In this document: piece after piece, positions 47,203 through 59,547 of the stretch | Layout: the number at the start of each line of letters is the position of its first letter | Numbering within the stretch: position 1 is the stretch's first letter | Source: Bromus sterilis | Lineage: Eukaryota > Streptophyta > Magnoliopsida > Poales > Poaceae | Assembly: GCA_950022295.1 (NCBI GenBank) | Contig: OX465600.1 | Span: 8,494,001-8,558,000 of the forward strand | Direction of reading: 5' to 3' | Length of the DNA: 64,000 nucleotides | The notes under the pieces: model-generated | Seen by the model: only the letters and a program-made list of their open reading frames with translations | Database searches by the model: none | Told to the model about the DNA's origin: nothing | Translations under genes and position numbers: made by a program

Positions 47203-49098
47203 TATAAAACTAATATCATTAGATGTATCATGAATTTAATTTTTATATTGTAAAACTATAGTATTGGATGTTGTTGTCTTTTCATATAGATATGATCAAA
47301 TTTTATGTAGTCTGATATGCAAACTAAACGAATCAGAGTGACTACATATTAGAGCAGGATCCAACATAAAACAAAAATTAAACCCGTTTCTAACATCCTT
47401 TTGTCGGATTGAACCATGCATCATCGGGACAAGGCCACTCGGGACGGCTAGGTCTCTATCGCTAGGTCTTGGGCTCGGCGTGGACTTCACACCAAAGATG
47501 GGATCATCGTGGGTGAAGAACAGTCGTCATTCATTCGGTCAGAGGACTCCATGGCATGGTGACGGAGACCGTCCTTTGGCCTCTTCTACGGGCGGCATAG
47601 CTTCGTCAATCAGCCCTCGATGATTAACTCACGTCTACCGCTGTTGTGGACAACGTCGCTCCATGCTTAACACCGTAAATGATGAACCACACCATAATCT
47701 TTATCTCTGACAAATAATTTTTTGGCATCGCTCCTCTTCCACCTTTATGATGGCTTCACGGTCCTAGAACGAAGCGACAAACTCAAGCTTATATGCAAAA
47801 GGTGCAATCGGCGGCCCCCTCAAGTTCATATGTCTCCTTATCAACAAAATCAAATAAGTCGCCATTGGCATGCTCGGTCACGGCATAAGCAAGCTCCAAA
47901 ATGAAAATGAAAATGAAAACACAAACAAAGATCTAAGCTTAGATGCGGACCACCTCCCGTCCTCCTTATTGTCTCACTTCGGTCGATGACGCTGGTGAAT
48001 GAGAGAGGAGGAAGGTGACTGAAAACGATGAAACCAGGATGACCTCAAGCAAGTCTAAATGAAGGGGGTAAGAGAATATCAAAGGCAAAGAGTCAAGCAT
48101 GAGATTGACTCGCGTGGTATGTTTGGTTCAACCTTTTTGCGCACCTTTGTTTTAAATTTGTTATTCTTACTTTAACGCATACTCTTTGTTTCTCACGATT
48201 TTAGTATTTTTTGATCTTTTTTTAAAGATCATTCATGGTTGGTCCACGACAAATTCCATGGTTAGGTACCTAGGGTTTCGTAGAGAACAATTGAGTTATG
48301 AAAAAAGACCATCACTAGGTTTCTATTGGCTAAAATGGGAGGAAAATCAGCTCTCACTACTAGGGAATACCCTTATGGTGGCGCACTGCTTTTGAGTTTA
48401 GTGGCGCATTCACAGTGCGCCACTAATAAGGGCTTAGAGGTGGCGCATTCTGGATGCGCCACCCCTAAGGTCCTTAGGCGTGGCGCATCTCAGAATGCGC
48501 CACCTCTAAGCTCTTAGGGGTGGCGCATTCTAGTATGAGCCACGCCTAAGGGCCTTAGGGGTGCCGCATTCACAGTGCGCCACTAAATCCTAAAAAGATG
48601 CACCACTAAATAATTACAGAAAACAAAAAAAAAGAATTACATAAAAGAATAAAAGCATTACAGATATTTTTATTATATTACAGAAATGCAAAATACAATA
48701 TAACAATGAGGCCAACAATTATTGATACAAAAGAATTGCAATATAATTTTTATTACAAAGGTTTAGAGGCCAACAAGATTCACAAGATTACATTCCATCA
48801 CAAAATTACAATGAGTCCAACAATTATTGAAAACCGAAAGCTACTTTCGTCATCACTACTTGTTTGCTCTTCAACCTGCACAAAACAAAGCTTTAGAGGT
48901 CACATCCATATGAATCATACCAAAGGAGAACAAAGCAATCTAGCATCTATTCTTATCAACAACTTAAAGCAAGTCGATGAATGGTGAAAGAGTACATCCA
49001 AATTACATCCAAAGAGCATCAAGAGTATTTGACACTACCATCTAGTACACAAAGAGTACATCCAAATTACATCCAAATTACACAAAGAGTACATTCAA

Positions 49099-52000
49099 TT
49101 AATTGTTTTGACTCGGCTCGGGGAATGGGCGGCATCCTTCTTTCGTCATGAAAGGCCTTGTGTCACGCAGGGCCTTTAGGCGGACTTCTATCTCCCCATT
49201 GGATGGTGCAATGTTGGAGTGAAAGATCGCCCCCTTCATTTGTACTTCATGACGAATGATAGTCGCCATCTGCGCTTGGATGTGAAAGAACTCTTCCTTC
49301 AGATTTGCATCGGCGATTTCCGCCTTCCTTTCGGCCCACGCTCTGAGATGACTTGGCAGCGTAAGGTTGCGTTGTTCCTGTACAATCGCCCTCATGTGAT
49401 GAAGGGCGTAGTACGCATCCCTTACACTGCCAGCCGGTTGCTTGACGCACGGGAACTGCGTTACGTGGTTGAACACGTTCACGCCAGGCTGATTTTTCCT
49501 GAACTTCTGCTTCATGATCTTGCCTCCGGCTTTTATGTAGCCGACGAGAGCATCATCCAAAACTCTCATGATATACTTGTAATCTTTCTTCTTCACACTC
49601 CCCGAGTCTAAATACACGGCATGCGAGTGTTGCGGTGAAAAGCAGATGAGCACGCAGTCTTGATCCTCACTGCATAATTAAAACAATCCAAAAGGAATGT
49701 TGGAAGAGGACAATGGAAAGCTAAGAAAGCATATACGCTACGGAGGCGAGCGAATGACTTACTTGGGAGAGTAGGTCATAAGAAATGAATCTTTGTCGGC
49801 GTTCCGTAGCATGAAGTCTGTGATGTACCCCGCCGCGAGAGCCGCGTCCCCGTCGTCCATCAAGATGCTTTCACACATGTAGAAGGGGTCCAATATCGCG
49901 ACGCTCGGGGTCTTATCTCTACTGATACTCATAGAAAGGCTAAGCGAGAACAGACGGATAAGGCTATGGTCCAGCCGCTTGAGATGGTACAAATTGAAGA
50001 TCTCCGAAAACCGCAGGATTATCATATCCTCGGGGATAGTGTTGATGAAGCCCATGTTGATTGGCACCTTGGCCATGAAAACCGGGTACGAGGGATTCTC
50101 TTCTCGAAGAAGAATCTTCTCTAATGCCATAATACTATGATGCACACTCTGCATATCCGAAGTTGCAAGGTCCAGCATGTCCTTAGGTAGCATCGCCCTA
50201 CCAGCCACATGGATTTCAAACGAGAGATCCTTGGGTCTTGGTGGCCCGTCCTGAGCCCGGATCGGCATCGAAGGTTGGCTACTAGAAGTGATGCTCTTCT
50301 TTCTTTTCCGTCCCTTCTTCTTTTCTGATTTTGAGCAGTCACCGGCCTTTATCTGCTCAGTGGCCGCCTTATGGAGTGTGGACGGGCTGAGAATAGATCT
50401 TGTGGCATCTGCTTGAGGCTCGGTGAAGGCGCAAGCTGCTGGAGACATGTCCTGAGAAGCAGCGAAGAGACGCGTGGAGCAAGCAGGCTTCGCCGCAGGA
50501 TCAGCTGGACCGCGAGCTTCCTCGTCATGCTGATAGGCTCCTTCAGCAGGAGGCATGAATAAGTCATCAGCATCATACAAAGTATTGATGAACTGGTCGG
50601 CGCTGATATCATCATCAAGATCATCGTCTTCTTGTTGTGCTCCGATGGGATCATGTGGCGCCGACACGATGACTAGCGGTGTTGTCCTAGGTGTGGTGCC
50701 CCTTTCCCCCGTCATTAAACACATTTGGCTCTTCGGCCATAGGCATATTTGGTTGAAACAGTCACTGAGGACTGCTGGCTCGTCCTCATCGTATCCGGGG
50801 GGTTGAATGGGAGGTTCAACTCTCTCGTAGCCCGAAATCACGAGAGAGATTTGAACCCTATGCATCTCCGGTGCCATCGGCATATTGTGCATGATTCGAT
50901 TTTGTGGTTGAATGATTTTACCTTTGGCAACATCCTTCAACTCGCCGTCCACGACTTGTAATAGAATGCATGGAGTGTCCTCCTGCGAAAGAGATATATA
51001 TATATATGCATGTACGGCATCAGAGAGATTCCACTAAAAAAGGCAAGGAGATGAAGTCCTCGTTTGAGTTGCAGACGCTTATAGTTACCTTGAGGGCGTC
51101 GAGGTCGGCTAGTGAAGAGACCCCGCCGATGACGGCGGGCATGCAAGAGACGGAGGGCGCGCTGCCTCCGGTGGCGTCGGTCGCCCTATTTGTGCTGCCG
51201 CCGGGTGCATTATTGTTATGCCCCGGTTGCTCGATCGTGGCCGGAGGAGTTACCATCACGTCCGGCGTCGCCGCCGCGGTGTTGGCGGCCGGAGTCACCA
51301 ATACGCCGGGAGTCGGTGCGGGATCCACCACTATGGCCGGAGTCGGGACTGCAGGCGCCGCGGGGCCCGAGTTGCTGCCGACCATGCTGGGGACTGGTAT
51401 AGGCCCTTGTCCACCACGCGCTTGCCAATTCGCGAGCGACTGCATCATATCAGGAAGGAGAGCGTTCATCGTCTTCGCCACTTCGTCCTGGACAAGCTGC
51501 GGAAGCATGTTCACCTTCTCCTCATGTCCACGAACATAAGAGGCATCTTCTTCGGTCCTTCTCGCCTTGCGCCCCCTCGAACCGGACTGCTCCGCCGATT
51601 TTCCATAATATTCGGACCAATTTAGGTCCGCACCAAAGCCGACCACACGGCCGGCTGACGATGGCTTCGCCGTCACGTCGTCAACCTTCTTGACCTTGTT
51701 CAACGCTCTGTTGAAGGCGTTGTCCCACGGGCCGGCCGGCCTAACCGACGACTCCTGCGATGAGGCGATTTTCATTTCCGCTTGCTGCAAAAAGAATGTG
51801 AAACGTTATGAAATTGTGAACTTCACTCGAGAATTCAATCGACAAGGTCGCGTGGTAAACTACTTACCACGGCAGTCGTAAACTTCTGAATCTTAGGATC
51901 GATAATTATTTTCGAGGTTGCGTTGTCCTTATAGCTCCGGACCCTCACAAAGAATTCGGTCTGCGGATCATCTTTGTATTGCTGGAAGGGGTTAGGTATG

Positions 52001-52833
52001 CCCGCAGCGGCGTACTCGGCATCCTCCTTGTCCCATTTAGGCTTGGAACTTTTGTAACCACCGGCTCTGAGACGATGGTTACCTATGACCTGCGACCGCA
52101 TGGCCTTGCCCTTTGCACTCGCGGCCTTGGCTTGCTCGGACTCACACCTAGCCTTGAAAAGGTTGTAGGTAGCTTCGTCGATCAACGGCTCTTTCTCCTT
52201 GAGCTCCTCCCAGGTTTTGTTCTTTTCAAAAATTGCCCTCTTCACCCGGGTTTTCCAACTGGACAAGGCCTTGCTCATCTTCCTGAGGGCCCATGTGTTT
52301 ACTTTGTTCCCTCTGAGTTTGGTGTTATCGTACGACTCCGGAAACTTGTATCGTCCGTGCAGCTTGTTGATAAGAAGCTGACAAAAATGAATATTCTCAC
52401 GACTCCTGAGGTTAATCGTGGTGATCGGCACGGTGTTGCGGAGGATCGCCGCGACTTGACGGCCGTACCCTTCCGAAAAACGTTCGGGCTCTTTAGGAAT
52501 CCCGACGGCGGTCACAACAGTAAACTCTTGCCTGATGACGCCGACCTTGGTCGGTTTCCGATTCCTCTTCTTCGACTGAGTACCATCTGTGTTGGAGCCA
52601 CCGGTCCCATCATCCTCGCCGATGTTCCTCTCGCCGTCTGTCGTACCGGCCTCCTCCTCCAAGTCATCATCCGATGAGTCGGACTCCGACTCTATCTCCT
52701 CCTCATACTCCTCCTCGCCCGGAGGTACTTCCTCTTCTCTCTGCTCCTCGACCTCCTCCTGGGAGTATTCCCAAAATTGCTTCCTTTTTGTACCCGGCTG
52801 AGAAGAAGGACCGGCGTCGGCTCCGGTCGACAT
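49099..52833 (-). CDS. CACTA accessory protein: Transposase_24-type region fused to a Ulp1-like domain
   Basis: Four exons (52833-51868, 51784-51089, 50982-49763, 49669-49099) join in frame through GT/AG introns to 1150 residues, so the ORF is intact. Residues 1-80 are acidic and low-complexity. About 95-320 match the plant En/Spm transposase family (Transposase_24: IRQEFTVVTAVGIPKEPERF, RSREN, WALRKMSKALSSWKTRVKRA). Exon 2 continues with VNMLPQLVQDE and a Pro/Ala/Thr linker. Exon 3 carries a transposon-associated region ending in a nuclear-signal-like KKKGRKRKKS. The C-terminus resembles a C48 (Ulp1-type) peptidase: SHAVYLDSG keeps His and Asp, and KQPAGS keeps the Gln region, but the expected Cys of the CGYYVC-type motif reads VRDAYYAL. 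It is thus probably a non-catalytic fold that may serve binding (inference). The start at 52833 fits the acidic N-terminus. Confidence 0.85.
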
Positions 52834-52900
52834 GTTTGCACTAGTACAATATTAAAAAATGCAACTACTTAATTAATTAGCACAATAAATAAATGCAAAT

Positions 52901-52989
52901 ACTCTCATGTTAAGAAAAATAACAAAGGTCATGCACGAATTCACGGAAAAATTCGGCATGACCTTTGCTCTTTTTCTTAACATGAGAGT
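52901..52989. promoter_or_regulatory. 89-bp hairpin upstream of the accessory ORF
   Basis: ACTCTCATGTTAAGAAAAA and AAAGGTCATGC are mirrored by GCATGACCTTT and TTTTTCTTAACATGAGAGT around a CACGGAAAAATTC loop. It lies about 70-160 bp before the ATG at 52833. Part of it recurs upstream of the transposase gene (58655-58757). Confidence 0.7.
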
Positions 52990-53830
52990 GCCCCATTCTC
53001 AACCGAAACGGAAGTTAATCAACATTTCGGGAGAAAGGGGATAATGAGAGTCCCTGCACATAAAAAATGCCTACATGTAGGCACAACCATCACATATATA
53101 GTGTAGAACAATGCACTAAAATAGATATTCAAACATCATATATATAGGTAAATTTCATATGATAAACAATGCATTGCAAATTGGCACTTGCTTGGGTTTT
53201 TTCATATTCAGTTGAAATATCATATAACTAAGTCATTCACCCTACTCATGTTGCCAAGATATAAATACATACTCATACCCTGGCACAAATGAACCACAAA
53301 CACCAACGATGACACAATAATAACAGTAGTATGAAATGATGCAACGCGGAATCGAATATCATATGTGCATCTTATTGAGCACACGGAAAACAAGATCTTT
53401 GCCGAGTGCATAGAGAAAATTGCAAGTCCGGAGATAGGCTCAATTCCCGGTGGCTTGTTCCTTGGGGCTTGATAAAATCTAATCATCCTATTCCGAGGTG
53501 GCTTGTTCCGGTTTAGTTCCCGGCTTCAGTAAGATAGGCTCAAGGCAAGCCATAATTTTTGCAAGTCGGGAGAGGATGACATTCCCCTCAGGCATGTTTG
53601 TAATCTTTTATCTTCAACAAGGGGTGTTCTTGTAAATCTTGGAGTTGGTTAATATATAGCTTGTGGTCTTCGGTTATTGTTTTTGAACAATGATAGAATC
53701 AAACTTCCAAATTCACATTGAGTACATGAAATCGGGTTAAGTACATGTCTTCTTGTTGTTCATGACTTTATGTCCTCTTACCACATATCACTATAAATTG
53801 ATTTTGCACTGCAGAGGGGTTGCTAAAAGG

Positions 53831-54110
53831 ATGGACACGTCTTCTGGAAGCTGCAACTTGCGGGATGAGCAATACTACAAGCATTTGGATGATGAAAAGA
53901 AGTACTTCTTGGTGCTTCTGTTGGGTGATTTCCAAAATGCGATGGTAGCCCTTTTATTCTTATCTGTACTTTTATTAAGAGCAATGATGTTTCTACTATC
54001 TGCTTGATAACTATGATCTGCAGATGGGTGATTCCTTAATATTCAGATACAAAGGAAATATTCAGACATCAAGTACTCATCCAATACAAAGATCGTCAGG
54101 ACAAAATTGA
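53831..54110 (+). pseudogene. Captured B3-domain (REM-type) gene fragment inside the CACTA
   Basis: The plus strand encodes MDTSSGSCNLRDEQYYKHLD and DEKKYFLVLLLGDFQNAM (53831-53944), matching the N-terminus of grass B3/REM transcription factors (short Cys-containing leader, then xFFKVxxGDFxxxM, the first B3 strand). A GT donor follows directly. At 54024, after an AG, MGDSLIFRYKGNIQ matches the final B3 strand (GDSLVFRY), then a stop at 54108-54110. The middle of the DNA-binding domain is absent, so the copy is internally deleted. Orientation is opposite to the element's own genes, and an intron border is kept, indicating DNA-level capture from a host gene. Product unlikely to bind DNA. Confidence 0.7.
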
Positions 54111-54393
54111 ACAAACAGAGAATGCGAGAGGAAGGTGGGAGGGGTGGCTACCTGCCTATGGACTGCTCGCCGGCGTAGCTTCCGGGCGGTGGCGTTGCTG
54201 GGCGGGAGCGGCGGCTCCAGGGAGGGAGGCGCGACTGCTCCACCAGGGAGGGGGCGGCGAGGGCGGTGGACGGAGAGGGGGGCTCGAACGACGGGGGGCG
54301 GCTCCGGTGGCGGTCGACGGCGAGGAGCTGGGAGAGATGGTGGGGAATGGGTGTGGGCACGGGCAAGGGGAGGGGGTGATGGAGCGGTTAAGT

Positions 54394-54597
54394 CTTATGC
54401 GCGGCGCATCTAGCTGATATGCGCCACCCATAAGGTTCGAAACCTTATGGGTGGCGCATATCAGAAACCTTATGGGTGGCGCATATCAGCTAGATGCGCC
54501 GCGCATAAGAGAACTTAGTGGCGCATTTGGGAAACATGCGCCACCCCTAAGCACATTTAGTGGCGCATTTATGAAAGATGCGCCACCCATAAGAGTT
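54394..54597. repeat. Internal copy of the CACTA palindrome array
   Basis: A long inverted repeat (CTTATGCGCGGCGCATCTAG ... and complement), one arm of which carries a direct duplication of GAAACCTTATGGGTGGCGCA, is followed by two further GTGGCGCA/TGCGCCAC pairs. Such arrays are normally subterminal; this one lies in the middle of the element, next to the captured B3 fragment. Confidence 0.85.
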
Positions 54598-54734
54598 TTT
54601 TAAATTTTTTTATTAATTGGACTAACTATCTATCTGGTTTTTTATCGCTGCTAGTTTTTTTATCGCTACTAAATATTTTTAAGGAGTTAGGCATGATGCT
54701 TCAATTGTGTATAAAAGTGGTCAAACTTCAATTG

Positions 54735-54915
54735 TTTCATTTTTTAATTAAAGTTTAACCATTTCATTATATTTGTTTAACCATTTCATTTTTTAATTAA
54801 AGTTAAACCATTTCATTATATTTGTTTAACCATTTCATTTTTTTAATTAAAGTTTAACCATTTCATTATATTTGTTTAACCATTTTATTTTTTAATTAAA
54901 GTTTAACCATTTCAT
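54735..54915. repeat. AT-rich tandem repeat, period about 50 bp, over three copies
   Basis: Units of TTTAACCATTTCATTATATT plus TGTTTAACCATTTCATTTTT and TTAATTAAAG repeat with near-perfect identity, suggesting recent expansion. Confidence 0.85.
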
Positions 54916-55095
54916 TTTTTTTAATTGGATGCAAACAAGGAAAATCTTTGACAAAATACTAGGTGTAATGTGAGAGGGGAGAAAGCACAAGCAGCAACAC
55001 CAACAAACAACAACAAAGTCATATTAAATCCATGCATAAACAAAGTGATCATGAATTACAAAATATTTTTCTTAAATTTGGAGCTAGCTATCTAG

Positions 55096-58000
55096 CTATC
55101 GTTTCCTCACGATCTTCTTCTTTCCCTTCTTTGTCGTGGTTGAATAATTTAGGCCCGGGACGCCTTCACTTTTCCTCTTGAACGGGAGGAGACATTTCTT
55201 CGGTAGGGTTGTGGTGTATGTATCCTGAGCGGCGTAGTCATCCTCCATCTTCGGGTCGCCGTACTTGTCAAAGTCTTGCTCGTTGGCGACTCCATCCATT
55301 CCGATGATGTTTATTTTGCCTCTCCTCACTACAACGCGGCTCGGCTTTGATGGGTCGGTAATGAAGAAGCATTGGTCCACTTGGCTAGCCAGTACCCATG
55401 GCTCATTTTTCGCGGTGACGTTTGCGCCCGTAGACTTGGATTTGGCTTCGGGTATAACCATGGTGGTGAAGTACCGGTCTTCTTTTACGACGCTCTTGGC
55501 CCATCTCACACGGAACATCGGCACCTTCTCTCCACAGTAGTCGAGCTCCCATATGTCCTCGATCCTTCCATAGAATCTTTCCTTGACGTCATCGGTGTAG
55601 AATATCCCCGTTACCCCTGAGTTCTGGTAATCGCAGTTATTGTCCTTTTCCTCCGTGTAAAATGTGTAGCCGTTGATATCATACGCTTGATAGGTCATCA
55701 GGTTGCGTGCGGCACCCTGTGACAAGGTGAATATCATCTTTTCGTCCTCGGAAGCGTTCCTTCGCGGGGGATTAGCACGAAGCTCGTCCCTGAACCAAGT
55801 CATGAAACCGGAGTTGTGCTCTTTGATTAGCCGTGGATCTCGGTTCGTTATCTGCAGGCCCTGGTCACTGTACTTCTTCCTGATTAAATCCTTGTGCTTT
55901 ACTTCCAAGGATCGACCAGCTGGATCTGTTGTAGCGCGACTAGGCTTGCTCTTTCAAAGTCGATGTCTCGACCTTCAAAGTTGACATGCATTGCGCGGCT
56001 TCCCTCGTGGTGACCACACCCATCGGTCCTGCCAAAGTGCTTGTTGACGGCCAGACCAACAGGGTTCTCGGTGTTGAGATAATTCGTGCAAAAAGAGATG
56101 CACTCTTCGGTTAGAAAGCCCTTCGCTATGCTTGCATCTGGACGGGACCTGTTACGAACGTATTTTTTGATGTGCCCATTCATCCTTTCGAACAGCATCA
56201 TGCTGCGCAGAAACGCAGGCCCGAGTTGGACGATATCCTCCACGACGTGGATCAGCAGATGCACCATAATGTCGAAGAACGCGGGCGGGAAATAGATCTC
56301 AAGCTCGCATAGTATGAGCACGATCTTCTCCTGTAGCCTTTTGAGTTGCGTAGCGCAAATCGACTTCCGGGAGATGACGTCAAAAAAGTTGCAAAGGCCA
56401 AACAACGTTTTACGGACGTGCTCGTCCATTATCCCTCGCATCGCAACCGGGAGAATCTGCGTCATCAGCACGAAACAGTCGTGAGATTTCATCCCGCTGA
56501 AACGCTGCTTCGCCTCATCTAGGTATCTGCTTATCTTCCCCGCGTAGCCGTTCGGAAATTTTACTCCTATGAGGCAGTGGATAAACCGCTTGATCTCCTC
56601 CTCGCACAGAGTGAAGCATGCCGGGGGGCAGTGATCAATACCGGTCTTCTTCCTGGTCGTCCTTTTTCGTTTGCGAGAGTTTTGCGTTTCTGTATCCTCT
56701 TCCTCCTCCAGCTCATCATCGTCGTCACTAGGGGGTGAAGTTCCCTCCTGATGCCCATAAACTTCAAGTCATTCCTTGCTTTTGGCCCGTCCTTGGTCTT
56801 CTCCGGCATGTTGAGGAGCGTGCAAAACAAGCTCTCGCACACGTTCTTTGTGATATGCATTAGATCAAGGCTATGAGGACTGCGGAGTAGACTCCAGTAT
56901 TGCAAATCCCAGAAAACAGACCTCGCTTTCCATACCCTCATCAACGGCTGAGTCTTATTTTTTTTCTTTCCCGGCGCGGGGCACTCTTTCCAAGTTTTCA
57001 GCAAGTTGTCGATTTCTTTGCCGCTCCTTCGAGCTGGGGGTGCTCGGAGCTCCTCGATTCCATCGAACCGATGTCCCTGTTTTCTCCACGCGTGTTTCTT
57101 GGGAAGCCACCTCCGAGACCCCTGGAACACGGTTTTTGAAGATCCGGGATCTTTTGGTAGCTGGCGGTACGTTGTATTATCCATGCACCTAACGCATGCA
57201 CAGAATCCTTGGACCACCTGCCCTGAGAAATATCCGTATCCGAGATAGTCGTGCACCGTCGTGATCACCGCGGCTTTCATTGGGAAATATTCTTTTGCCG
57301 CGGCGTCCCACGTATTGACTCCGTCTTTCCATAACGTTTCTAGCTCCTCTTTCAACAGCTGCAGATATAGATTGAGGTCTGTACCTGGTTGTTTCGGCCC
57401 TTGAACTAGCATACACATTGTTATGTACTTTTTCTTCATGCACTTCCAGGGGGGAAGGTTGTATATGCATACAAACACGGGCCAGGTACTGTGTGTGCTG
57501 CTCTGGCCGCCAAATGGATTGACTCCATCGGCGCTCACACCAATCCTGAGGTTCCTTGGTTTTTCCCAAAATCTGGGTATTCGAGGTCCAACGCAGTCCA
57601 TTGGCTACCATCTGAAGGGTGCCTCAGCATGTCCTCCTTTTCCGGATCCGGGTTCGGGTCATCCTCTTTTAGCTTCTTTCTATCCGCGTGCCAGGTCATG
57701 AGCTTTGCTTCCTCGGGATCTACAAAATACCTTTGCAGACGAGGAGTGATCGGAAAGTACCATACCACTTTTCTAGGAACTTTCTTCCCTCTCTTGTATC
57801 GACTAACACCGCACACCGAACATGTGGTTTTATCTTCGTCCTCACCCCGATAGATCATGCAATCATTTATGCAGACGTGGTATTTAACGTGCGGAAGATC
57901 GAGAGGGCAAAGGAATTTCTTGGCCTCAGCGATACTAGTTGGGCACGTGTTGCCCTTCGGAAGACGATCGTGCCAGAATGCCATGTTATCATCGAAGCTT

Positions 58001-58596
58001 TCGTCGGTCCATTTTTGTTTTGCCTTCATCTCCATAGCCCCAAGTGTTACATTCAAGCGGGTATCCTCGTCGTTGCATCCTTCGTACAACTTCGTAATCG
58101 CGTCTTTCTCGAGTTGCGCCATCTTGGCTTTCTCTCTAGCTGCACCTCTTGCGTTCAACGCCTCTTTGACAAGCAGCTCTTGAACATGAGGGTCCCGCAC
58201 CCAGCTTGAATCATCATGTCCGACATCTTGATCTTCATGTCCGGCATCTTGATCTACATGATCCGCTTCGGCATCTTCTTCATGATCATGTACGGGATGC
58301 TCTTCGTCATCTCGCCCGCCGCTGTTTTCTGGTTGCCCTTCCTCATTTACTGGCGCCCCACCATTGACGTCCTCCTCCTCACCAGCTTCATCACTTATCC
58401 ATCGTGTGTAGCCATCCATCAAACCATTACGCTTCAGGTGTCTTTGCAATATTCCGGAATCAGGCTCGGTCACGCACTGCAGTTTGCATCTCCGACACGG
58501 ACATCTTATATCCGACCTATTATTCCTTATCATGTCGTTTGTCGCACATTGCATCCACCTAGCCACGGTAATATCGCTCAGCATCTCGCGGACCAT
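55096..58596 (-). pseudogene. CACTA transposase (TnpD type) with frameshifts
   Basis: The frame opens at ATG 58596 with a Transpos_assoc-like domain (RWMQCATND, IRCPCRRCK, GYTRWI), an acidic linker, and conserved KFLCPLDLPHVKYHVC and CSVCGVSRYK. At about 57566 one base appears lost (DFGK | PRNLRIGVSADGVNPFG), and the Transposase_21 core continues in another frame (STWPVFVCIYNLPPWKCMKK, MLVQGPKQPG, FSGQVVQGFCACVRC, HSLDLMHITKN). A second shift lies near 56750 (FMGIRRELHP | SDDDDELEEEED). A DUF4218 region follows (SHDCFVLMTQILPVA, PPAFFDIMVHLLIHV, MMLFERMNGHIKKYVRNR). A third shift near 55900 leads to a DUF4216 region (VPMFRVRWAK). Domain order is standard for the superfamily. Unannotated introns could explain some shifts, but the first has no plausible splice sites. 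Probably inactive. Confidence 0.85.
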
Positions 58597-58654
58597 GGTC
58601 GATCACCTGCGTGCACGGAGAGAGCAACACAATTATATATCACAGTCGTCGCCG

Positions 58655-58757
58655 GAAAAATTCGGCATGACCTTCCCTAATAATGCATGGGAGCATGCGG
58701 AGAGTGCGCTAGAAATTTGCCGAAACGGAAATGAATCGACATTTCGGCAAAACATTT
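58655..58757. promoter_or_regulatory. Promoter-like module shared by both CACTA genes
   Basis: CGGAAAAATTCGGCATGACC and CCGAAACGGAAATGAATC, ACATTTCGG here, 59 bp or more before the transposase ATG at 58596, match 52943-53037 before the accessory ORF in order and spacing. A shared 5' regulatory or leader module is inferred. Confidence 0.6.
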
Positions 58758-59547
58758 GCCACTCAAGATACACATATACATCAAACCACCATAAGCTTCA
58801 CACATACATCAAACCACCACAAGCTTCACATATACATCAAACCCAAACTTCACATATACAACAAACCCCAAGCTAATAAAGGCAAGTATATGGGTCATAA
58901 ATGGAACAAAAGAGTTTGGGAGGAGGTCCACTTACTTCAATATGAAACAAAATAGATATAATGCCAAGTATCGATGGATAAATGGAAGAAATGAGGTGGG
59001 GAGGAGGAGAAAACCGAATAGATCTAGGGTGAGAAGAGTGGATCTAGTTTGAGAATTGTGTGGAGTGAATGCGAGGTGGTAGGTGGGGTGGAGTAGATAA
59101 GGGCAGCTCTAGGCATTTAGTGGCGCATATATAAAGTCAGTGGTGGCGCATTGGTGAAATGCGCCACGCCTAAGCTCTTATGGGTGGCGCATTAGAGAAA
59201 TGCGCCACCCCTAAGGACCTTATGGGTGGCGCATTTACAGAATGCGCCACCCCTAAGCTCTTAGGGGTGGCACATTCTGTATATGCGCCACCTATAAGGT
59301 TCTTAGGGGTGGCGCATATTGCTAGATGCGCCACGTATAAGATCATCTAGGCTGGCCCACTCTTAGGGGTGGCGCACTGGAAAATAATGCGCCACCCATA
59401 AGGTCTTATGGGTGGCGCATTATTTTCCAGTGCGTCATCCCTAACAGATGGTGGCGCATGGCCTTTCTATATGCGCCACTAATAAGCTTTCCATGTATAG
59501 CTATTTTCCTAGTAGTGTCTGTTCCAGGCCTTCCATTATAACTTAAA

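Larger units (their letters stand above)
48355..59517. mobile_element. Complete 11.16-kb CACTA (En/Spm) transposon
   Basis: The left end is CACTACTAGGGAATACCC and the right end, inverted, CACTACTAGGAAAATAGC. TCT is duplicated exactly on both sides (48352-48354 and 59518-59520). Subterminal palindrome arrays of GTGGCGCA/TGCGCCAC lie at 48370-48600 and 59115-59490, the likely transposase-binding sites. A third array is internal (54394-54597). The cargo on the minus strand is a frameshifted transposase (55096-58596) and an intact accessory ORF (49099-52833); on the plus strand, a B3-domain gene fragment. Because the transposase is broken, mobility would need enzyme from another copy. Confidence 0.95.

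Noticed and set aside
49219..49611. Plus-strand open frame of 130 codons across the accessory ORF's last exon
   Set aside because: Antisense shadow of the Ulp1-like exon; no domain.
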